From Cyanobacteria bacterium UBA11370 (GTDB taxonomy: Bacteria > Cyanobacteriota > Cyanobacteriia > Cyanobacteriales > Coleofasciculaceae): a DNA stretch of 9,551 nt. Each line of letters begins with the position of its first letter. Within the stretch, counting starts at the first letter, position 1. The notes below the pieces were generated by a model. The model ran no database searches and was not told where the DNA came from. It saw nothing but the letters and a program-made list of their open reading frames with translations. The position numbers were made by a program, and so were the translations under genes. The DNA lies in NCBI GenBank assembly GCA_003486645.1, contig DNGI01000130.1, positions 10,914 to 20,464 of the forward strand, read 5' to 3'. This document shows positions 1 to 4,363 of the stretch, piece after piece.

Positions 1-20
1 TCCCCACTCCCCACTCCCCA
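1..20. repeat. Tandem heptamer repeat (TCCCCAC)n
   Basis: Nearly three copies of the heptamer TCCCCAC run from the window edge, and the array may continue outside. Short tandemly repeated repetitive (STRR) heptamers of this kind are common between genes in filamentous cyanobacteria. A related G-rich form (GTGGGAA/GTGGGGA) lies on the same strand at 7265-7285. No function can be read from it. Confidence 0.7.
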
Positions 21-68
21 TTGTTATAAATTAATGTCAAAATTGAGAAGAATCCTATTTCTTTCTGA

Positions 69-737
69 ATGTTATATCTCAAAAACCTGACCTATCACCC
101 ACCTGCTACTCCTACCGCTATCTTAAAAGGTTTGAACTTGGAACTAGCACCCCAACAACTGGGACTTGTAATTGGGCCAAGTGGTTCTGGCAAAACCACA
201 TTACTGGAAATTTTAGCAGGTTTAGCAGAGCAAACAGGAGGTACTATTTTCTGGCGGGATCAGGAATTGATTTCCGATCATTTGCAACAGTTAGCCGGGT
301 TAGTGTTTCAGTTTCCAGAACGGCATTTTTGTGGTAATACAATTTTAGAGGAATTGCGGATGGGGCATCCTGAATTGGGTTCAGAACGGGTTTATGAGGC
401 GCTAGGAGAAGTGGGGTTGGCTGATTTATCTTTAAATACCCCACCTCACGCTTTAAGTGGAGGTCAGCAGCGGCGACTTGCATTAGCGGTGCAGCTTATT
501 CGTCAACCTAGTGTATTAATGTTAGATGAACCGACAGCGGGGTTAGACTGGTCGATGCGACGACAGTTAGTTAATTTATTAGCAAAACTTAAGACTCATT
601 GGACACTTTTAGTTGTAACTCATGATGCGGGTGAATTATTACCCCTTGCTGACCGATGCTGGACTATCAAACATGGAGAATTGGAAGCAGTTGATCCGGC
701 TACTTTAGGACGTAAAGTAGAAGTTATTAGTCATTAG
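69..737 (+). CDS. ABC transporter ATP-binding protein, ECF/CbiO-like
   Basis: This is a 222-residue nucleotide-binding subunit of an ABC transporter. All core motifs are visible: Walker A GPSGSGKT at residues 36-43, a Q-loop at Q81 in VFQFPERHF, the signature LSGGQ at 129-133, Walker B VLMLDE at 149-154, the D-loop near 158-160 and the switch histidine H185 in VVTHD. The VFQFPE-type Q-loop and the CGNTILEEL stretch after it resemble ATPases of energy-coupling-factor and cobalt-type importers (EcfA/CbiO). At 222 residues it is shorter than typical EcfA proteins (about 270-290), like the short ATPases of cyanobacteria and plastids (compare plant ABCI-type proteins). No membrane partner or substrate-binding protein is encoded in this window, so the substrate is unknown. 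The ATG at 69 gives a normal N-terminus (LYLKNLTY, beta-strand 1), but no clear Shine-Dalgarno precedes it. The stop runs straight into the STRR arm at 740. Confidence 0.88.
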   Translation: MLYLKNLTYHPPATPTAILKGLNLELAPQQLGLVIGPSGSGKTTLLEILAGLAEQTGGTIFWRDQELISDHLQQLAGLVFQFPERHFCGNTILEELRMGHPELGSERVYEALGEVGLADLSLNTPPHALSGGQQRRLALAVQLIRQPSVLMLDEPTAGLDWSMRRQLVNLLAKLKTHWTLLVVTHDAGELLPLADRCWTIKHGELEAVDPATLGRKVEVISH

Positions 738-739
738 TT

Positions 740-780
740 GTTGGTTGTTGGTTGTTTGTTATTTGTTGTTTGTTATTTGT
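740..780 (+). repeat. GTTGTTT-rich STRR, left arm of a 41-bp inverted repeat
   Basis: This tract of GTTGGTTGTTGGTTGTTTGTT followed by ATTTGTT units begins right after the ABC gene stop codon. Read against the reverse complement of 891-931 it matches at 37 of 41 positions by eye, and the first 21 bp (740-760 against 911-931) match perfectly. The two arms are separated by 110 bp, so a transcript running from the ABC gene towards rsmG could fold them into a long stem. Confidence 0.8.
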
Positions 781-890
781 TATTTATAGCTGTTATCCTA
801 TGAGTGAAGTACACTTAACTTCTGCCCTCGATCTTAATACCAACAGCCATGTACCCCATCCAATTGAGAACTGGTGTATGGTTTATTAGA

Positions 891-931
891 ACAACCAACA
901 AACAACCAACAACAAACAACCAACAACCAAC
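891..931 (+). repeat. AACAACC-rich STRR, right arm of the inverted repeat
   Basis: This is an AC-rich tandem array (ACAACCAACA-type units) and the inverted partner of 740-780. It ends one base before the chosen rsmG start codon at 933, so it occupies the place where a Shine-Dalgarno would sit. It is open in frame with rsmG and would add a TTNKQPTTNNQQPT-like low-complexity segment if translation began at the ATG at 849. Confidence 0.8.
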
Positions 932-932
932 T

Positions 933-1655
933 ATGTTATTGCCGGAAATGGTAGAGGTTTGGCAGCAAACCTTAAAGTGGCAACCTGATGAAAAACAGCA
1001 GCAGATTTTTCAGCGTCTTTATGAAGAGATTTTGTTAGGCAACCGCCAATTAAATTTAACTCGAATTACTCAACCGGAGGAGTTTTGGGAGAAGCATTTG
1101 TGGGATTCCTTACGAGGAATTGTACCGCTATTGCAATCGATGAATTCAAATCAAACGATTATTGATATTGGTACAGGTGCAGGATTTCCCGGATTGCCAG
1201 TTGCGATCGCACTTCCCCAAAGTTCCGTTACTTTACTTGATTCTACACGTAAAAAGATTAATTTTCTGGAGCAATTAATCACTCAATTGGAGCTGAAAAA
1301 TGTTAAAACTTTAATAGGTAGAGCTGAAGTTATAGGGAAACAATTCCAACACCGAAAAACCTACGATATTGCTCTAATTCGTGCGGTTGGTTCAGCCTCT
1401 GTTTGTGCAGAATATGCCTTACCATTGCTCAAAACTGGGGGGTTAGCCATTCTTTATCGGGGTCATTGGACAGATGAGGATACACAGGTTTTAAAACCCG
1501 TAATCGAGCAATTAGGAGCAGTAATAGAATCGATTGAACAGTTTACTACACCCCTAAGTAGTAGTGTTCGTCATTGCTTGTATTTGCGGAGGTTGAGATC
1601 CCCGACTTCTGATCGGATACCGCATTATTTGCGATCGCAACTCCTTAGTTTCTGA
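933..1655 (+). CDS. rsmG: 16S rRNA (guanine527-N7)-methyltransferase RsmG, C-terminus replaced
   Basis: RsmG uses S-adenosylmethionine to methylate N7 of G527 in the 530 loop of 16S rRNA. The 240-residue product shows the family signatures: NLTRIT at 41-46, the FWEKHLWDSL stretch at 51-60, the SAM-binding loop DIGTGAGFPGLP at 78-89, and an IRAVGS segment at 149-154 followed by LPLLKTGG. I chose the ATG at 933 because family similarity (MLLPEMVEVWQ) starts there. An in-frame ATG at 849 would only add 28 residues, about half of them encoded by the AC-rich repeat. No Shine-Dalgarno is visible. The usual C-terminal tail of cyanobacterial and Bacillus RsmG (a PR-x-x-G-x-P-type segment after the YLRK strand) is missing from all frames. 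Residues 222-240 are instead encoded by repeat DNA, an AGATCCCCGACTTCT half-palindrome and a HIP1-containing 28-bp repeat. The catalytic fold is intact, so the protein may still be active, but this end is abnormal. Confidence 0.92.
   Translation: MLLPEMVEVWQQTLKWQPDEKQQQIFQRLYEEILLGNRQLNLTRITQPEEFWEKHLWDSLRGIVPLLQSMNSNQTIIDIGTGAGFPGLPVAIALPQSSVTLLDSTRKKINFLEQLITQLELKNVKTLIGRAEVIGKQFQHRKTYDIALIRAVGSASVCAEYALPLLKTGGLAILYRGHWTDEDTQVLKPVIEQLGAVIESIEQFTTPLSSSVRHCLYLRRLRSPTSDRIPHYLRSQLLSF
1596..1610 (+). repeat. Half copy of the AGATCCCCGACTTCT palindromic repeat
   Basis: These 15 bases are identical to the left arm of the perfect palindrome at 3613-3645. Here only one arm is present and it lies inside the rsmG reading frame, coding for RSPTS. 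A half copy at a gene end suggests an old insertion or recombination between dispersed palindromes. Confidence 0.75.
1624..1651 (+). repeat. 28-bp direct repeat, copy 1 (HIP1-containing)
   Basis: The copy starts ATTATTTGCGATCGCAAC and ends CTCCTTAGTTT, and it codes for the last residues of RsmG. It differs at one position (T1629 against G2588) from the copy at 2583-2610 in the same orientation. Only 8 of the 28 bases are the HIP1 octamer, so shared HIP1 does not explain the match. The two copies bracket the HigB/HigA genes. Confidence 0.85.
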
Positions 1656-1850
1656 TTTTATCCTGTTGACTGGTACTGGGCGGCTTAGGATTGATTGAAT
1701 AGACCTCTCCGGAAATTAGGTTTTCGCTTAGACAGGGTAAGAGTTTCAGATTATTTATCGGAGATGTCTAATAGATTAGCGATTGCCTTTCAATATCAAT
1801 TAAACTCTAATTACCGAAGTGGAAAGGATTGCAGTAAGCTGGATCGGAGA
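1656..1850. other. Intergenic region between convergent rsmG and higA
   Basis: About 195 bp lie between the facing 3' ends of rsmG and higA. A TTG-initiated frame of 68 codons (1695-1901, +) crosses it and runs into higA. It resembles no family I know and is probably not a gene. I see no convincing terminator hairpin. Confidence 0.5.
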
Positions 1851-2273
1851 TTAGACGGTATTTTCAACCTCAAAAAAAGCATTAGGAGCAAGTTGGAATA
1901 AAGCCGCCAACTTATTAATTTGCTCAGTTGTCAGTTGGCGCTTACCATTCAATATATCGAGAACTGCTGTCTCAGTTTCAAAGATAGGAATTAAATCCTT
2001 GGGTTGTAAATTTGACTCTTCTAGCAAAGCTTGGACAAGTTCAAATCCTTTGAGTAGCGGCATGGGTTCGTGTTTGTTCTCATAATCATAAACCAAAAGA
2101 CCGAGGACTTTAAGGTAATCACGATCATCGTTTGTCAACTTTCCTTTGTCTAAGATCGAGTTAATCTGAGTTTGAGTGGCAATTAATTCAGCCTCATTTG
2201 TAATTGGGCGTGGTGGGAAGCTAGTAATTAGTGCTATGTAGTAATTACTAGGAGTTTTCAAACCAGTCGTCAT
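1851..2273 (-). CDS. higA: HigA-family antitoxin with helix-turn-helix
   Basis: This is the antitoxin and likely autorepressor of a type II toxin-antitoxin pair, acting in the cytoplasm by binding HigB and the operon promoter. The 140-residue product has the family layout: an N-terminal segment YYIALITSFPPRPI (11-24), a middle part with a DYLKVL and DYE pattern, and a C-terminal XRE-like helix-turn-helix from about 76 to 135 (LIPIFETETAVLDILNGKRQLTTEQINKLA region, with the typical NGKRxL). I prefer the start at 2273. An AAGGAG sits 10 bases upstream, and the product then begins near the family N-terminus. The ATG at 2303 would add 10 unlikely residues. The gene overlaps the end of higB by 26 bp, which suggests translational coupling. 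Toxin-first order is usual for HigBA. Confidence 0.88.
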   Translation of the reverse strand: MTTGLKTPSNYYIALITSFPPRPITNEAELIATQTQINSILDKGKLTNDDRDYLKVLGLLVYDYENKHEPMPLLKGFELVQALLEESNLQPKDLIPIFETETAVLDILNGKRQLTTEQINKLAALFQLAPNAFFEVENTV

Positions 2274-2556
2274 TTTTCCAGTTCTCCTTATCGTATTCGG
2301 CATGAGTAAATACAGCGCGGATAAACACTATTTGATATTGATAGTCTATGTAAGTAATCAGTCGGTAGTTATTACCATTAATGTTGAAAACCGTGAAATT
2401 ACCAACTAAGTCAGCACTCGGAAAGACTTGGCGTAAGTCGATAAAGCTTTGAAACTCAGAGTTAAATACGCGAGTGTACCATAGTATCAGCCCAGTTTGT
2501 GCTGTAGGGTGTTTTTCCCAAAATTCTCGGAGGGTTTTTCGGCTAATAATCCGCAT
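2248..2556 (-). CDS. higB: HigB-family toxin (mRNA interferase)
   Basis: This 102-residue protein belongs to the HigB branch of the RelE/ParE fold, which cleaves mRNA on the ribosome. It begins MRIISRKTLREFWEKHP, the standard family N-terminus, then shows WY near 26-27, FPSAD at 45-49, VFNINGNNYRLI at 56-67 and the C-terminal THAEYDK at 84-90. All are hallmarks of intact HigB. The length matches the family. A CATAAT hexamer lies about 26 bp upstream, inside the second 28-bp repeat (2583-2588 on the minus strand), and could serve as a -10 box, but no good -35 is seen. The gene is 56 bp downstream of the DHH phosphoesterase on the same strand, so read-through from that gene is also possible. 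The pair appears complete and functional. Confidence 0.92.
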   Translation of the reverse strand: MRIISRKTLREFWEKHPTAQTGLILWYTRVFNSEFQSFIDLRQVFPSADLVGNFTVFNINGNNYRLITYIDYQYQIVFIRAVFTHAEYDKENWKNDDWFENS

Positions 2557-2582
2557 TCAATGAGTTCTTAGTTTCTTTCTAG

Positions 2583-2610
2583 ATTATGTGCGATCGCAAC
2601 TCCTTAGTTT
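2583..2610 (+). repeat. 28-bp direct repeat, copy 2 (HIP1-containing)
   Basis: This copy starts ATTATGTGCGATCGCAAC and ends CTCCTTAGTTT. It matches 1624-1651 at 27 of 28 positions. It sits between higB and the stop codon of the DHH phosphoesterase, two bases from that stop. Copy 1 sits at the rsmG stop, so the two copies mark both borders of the toxin-antitoxin cassette. Confidence 0.85.
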
Positions 2611-2612
2611 TA

Positions 2613-3479
2613 TCACAATACCTTTTGAAGTTTGAATTTTGAATTATTGGCTAAATCTTCAACAAAACCAGCCGCATTTCTATGTCCCCCTCCACCATAA
2701 AGCTGGGCAATTTTACTAACATCAAACTCGCCTACCGAACGAAGTCCCCAATGCCGTTTACCATCACTTCCATCTACATAGTAAGCCGAAAATAGAGCCT
2801 CTGGATACAATTCACATAATCGATTTCCCACTTCAGAAACAAAGGCACTGGCATTAACAACAGGAATAACAAACCCTCCCACCTCTCGCCATTGAACGTG
2901 TTGGCACATTCTATCCACGAGTTGATTAGTAAATTTCAGAATAATTTTTCCTTCATTTCTGAGGCGTTCAATCCCGGAAGGATTAGCTAGACTATCCCAC
3001 ACTTGAAAATCCATAGGATACGCTCTCAACGCACCTGTTATTTCTTGACTATCTGATAATTCAAATTTCCATAAATCCCGATCCTGAATGTAGTTTATCA
3101 AGTCCGGAGGGGCTTCATTATGCCAAAATTCCCACGCTAACATGGCACCCGACTTATTCATATCAAATCTAGCGCCTAACTTCTCAGAACCTTGAAGTAC
3201 CGCATCCACCAAACTCAAATTATTTAACGCTTCCCATGCCGTTTTATGATGATCTAAAATAATGACCGATTTCATCCGCTGTTCTAGATCCAATAAAACC
3301 GATTTAGGATAAGAAAAATCTACAATGTAAACGTCTGATTGGTCTTCCAATTCAGGTAAAGGTGCGCCATAATTAACTGGAATGTATTCCCCTGAATTAC
3401 CTAAGCATTTCCATGCTGCCCAGGCAGCCCCAAACCCATCGTAACAATTACCATGATAAAGGATGTAGGATTTGGGCAT
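2613..3479 (-). CDS. DHH-superfamily phosphoesterase (NrnB-like)
   Basis: The 288-residue protein resembles the DHH group annotated as oligoribonuclease NrnB or cyclic-nucleotide phosphodiesterase (COG2404). It is expected to hydrolyse phosphodiester bonds of short oligonucleotides or related substrates with metal ions bound by Asp and His. Visible motifs are HGNCYDGFGAA at 9-19 (motif I, D14), VDFSY at 53-57 (D54), the name-giving DHH at 76-78 in ILDHHKTAW, IQDRDLW at 131-137, and the C-terminal DHHA1-type GGGGHRNAAGF at 262-272. All metal- and substrate-binding positions I can recognise are kept. The ATG at 3479 gives the family N-terminus, but no strong Shine-Dalgarno is seen. The gene diverges from the PD-(D/E)XK-like gene at 3686 and is followed on the same strand by higBA. 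The exact substrate cannot be told from sequence. Confidence 0.88.
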   Translation of the reverse strand: MPKSYILYHGNCYDGFGAAWAAWKCLGNSGEYIPVNYGAPLPELEDQSDVYIVDFSYPKSVLLDLEQRMKSVIILDHHKTAWEALNNLSLVDAVLQGSEKLGARFDMNKSGAMLAWEFWHNEAPPDLINYIQDRDLWKFELSDSQEITGALRAYPMDFQVWDSLANPSGIERLRNEGKIILKFTNQLVDRMCQHVQWREVGGFVIPVVNASAFVSEVGNRLCELYPEALFSAYYVDGSDGKRHWGLRSVGEFDVSKIAQLYGGGGHRNAAGFVEDLANNSKFKLQKVL

Positions 3480-3524
3480 TGGCGTTAGGGGCTAAAATTA
3501 AGTTCATTCAACACTATTTTAACG

Positions 3525-3540
3525 AAAAGCGATCGCTTTT
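3525..3540. promoter_or_regulatory. 16-bp perfect palindrome extending a HIP1 site
   Basis: AAAAGCGATCGCTTTT is a perfect palindrome built on the HIP1 octamer with four more symmetric bases on each side. It lies 46-61 bp upstream of the phosphoesterase start. A TATAAT hexamer on the minus strand at 3550-3555 sits just upstream of it, so the palindrome would be close to the transcription start, a possible operator position. The -35 for that hexamer is poor. The regulatory role is inference. Confidence 0.35.
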
Positions 3541-3557
3541 ATTTGCACTATTATAAT

Positions 3558-3587
3558 TTGAATCACAAGGCTAAAATTGAATATAGC
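3558..3587 (+). promoter_or_regulatory. Possible weak promoter for the PD-(D/E)XK-like gene
   Basis: TTGAAT at 3558-3563 and TATAGC at 3582-3587 are separated by 18 bp, each matching the sigma-70 consensus at four of six positions. If used, the transcript would have a leader of about 90 bases that includes the 3613-3645 palindrome. This is a weak, by-eye assignment. Confidence 0.25.
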
Positions 3588-3612
3588 AATCCTAAATAAT
3601 TCATAAACGCCA

Positions 3613-3645
3613 AGATCCCCGACTTCTTCAAGAAGTCGGGGATCT
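3613..3645. repeat. 33-bp palindromic repeat (REP-like)
   Basis: The 16-base arm AGATCCCCGACTTCTT (3613-3628) is followed after one central base by its exact reverse complement (3630-3645). As RNA it would form a very stable hairpin. A half copy of the same arm is found at 1596-1610 in rsmG. Palindromes with this core are widespread in cyanobacterial genomes as dispersed repeats. It sits between two divergent genes, so it is not the terminator of either. Confidence 0.85.
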
Positions 3646-3685
3646 GAACGAACAGTACGTTCAAATGTAATCAATCACAAAAGTT

Positions 3686-4291
3686 ATGACTCGCCGTCGC
3701 ATTTTGCAAGAGGGACAGTCTTACACATTTCGATCCTATTTTGAAATGCCTTATGAAGCCGATGAAATCTTAGCGGAATTCGGCTATACTTTGGTCAGAA
3801 AGCGTCTTGATTTACCCCGCAGTAGTCGTGAGTTAGAACGCTTGGATGAGTTACGACAGCGCATTGATGAGTCTTTACCACTCGTTAGTTTAAGCAGTGA
3901 AACAGCAAGACGCGAAACCCTTGTCGCACCCGCATTACTGGAAGTTGCACGATATTGTCAGTGTCAAGTGCGAATTGAGTATCCCTTATTCGTCAATAAC
4001 TGGTTGAAAGGGAATTTGGATTACTTTCTCAAACACCATCAACGGTTATTAGTGGTTGAGGCAAAAAATGATGACTTAACCAGAGGATTTACCCAACTTG
4101 CTGTAGAACTCATTGCCATTTCTGAAGTTGAAGAGGGTGATATTTTTTATGGATCAGTAACCATTGGTGATGCTTGGCGTTTTGGTCGCTTAGAAAAAAT
4201 AAATCAACAAATTTTACAGGATATTTCACTATACCGCATCCCTGATGATTTAGAAGATTTAATCAGAATTTTAGTGGGAATTGTAGATTAA
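3686..4291 (+). CDS. Uncharacterised PD-(D/E)XK nuclease-like protein
   Basis: I do not recognise a named family for this 201-residue protein. Its middle has the pattern of a PD-(D/E)XK nuclease core: a helix with glutamates (ETARRETLVAPALLEVARY, about 72-90), then IEYPLFVNNWLKGNLDYFL with D112, then LLVVEAKND with E125 and K127, then a helix carrying Q137 (FTQLAVELIA). The spacing D112-x12-E125-x-K127 fits the active site of this fold. The N-terminal part (1-70) is charged and helical, with no membrane segment or signal peptide. It stands alone: it diverges from the DHH phosphoesterase and converges on topA, with no methyltransferase or helicase partner in the window. Restriction-like, DNA-repair or mobile-element functions are all possible. 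The ATG at 3686 has no obvious Shine-Dalgarno. Confidence 0.75.
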   Translation: MTRRRILQEGQSYTFRSYFEMPYEADEILAEFGYTLVRKRLDLPRSSRELERLDELRQRIDESLPLVSLSSETARRETLVAPALLEVARYCQCQVRIEYPLFVNNWLKGNLDYFLKHHQRLLVVEAKNDDLTRGFTQLAVELIAISEVEEGDIFYGSVTIGDAWRFGRLEKINQQILQDISLYRIPDDLEDLIRILVGIVD

Positions 4292-4296
4292 AGAAT

Positions 4297-4324
4297 GTAG
4301 AGACGTTCCATGGAACGTCTTTAC
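4297..4324. terminator. Palindrome between convergent genes, possible bidirectional terminator
   Basis: AGACGTTCCATGGAACGTCT (4301-4320) is a perfect 20-bp palindrome. It extends to 28 bp as GTAG...TTAC with one G-T wobble (4300/4321). It lies between the stop of the gene ending at 4291 and the stop of topA at 4364, so both transcripts would carry the hairpin in their 3' regions. Neither side has a proper T-run, so it is not a textbook intrinsic terminator. It may equally be a dispersed palindromic repeat. Confidence 0.55.
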
Positions 4325-4363
4325 CAGGATTTTGGATAATGCGTATTTAATTTCTAGAGATGT

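Noticed and set aside
738..931. CRISPR-like array in the AAC/GTT repeats
   Set aside because: The units are only a few bases and directly tandem, with no unique spacers and no cas genes nearby. They are STRRs.
849..932. N-terminal extension of rsmG from the ATG at 849
   Set aside because: It adds 28 residues, about half repeat-coded, with no family similarity. RsmG similarity begins at the ATG at 933.
1695..1901. 68-codon frame on the plus strand
   Set aside because: It has a TTG start, no Shine-Dalgarno and no recognisable similarity, and it overlaps the higA 3' end.
2274..2303. Upstream start for higA at 2303
   Set aside because: The ATG at 2273 has AAGGAG 10 bases before it and gives the family N-terminus. 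The longer form adds unlike residues inside higB.
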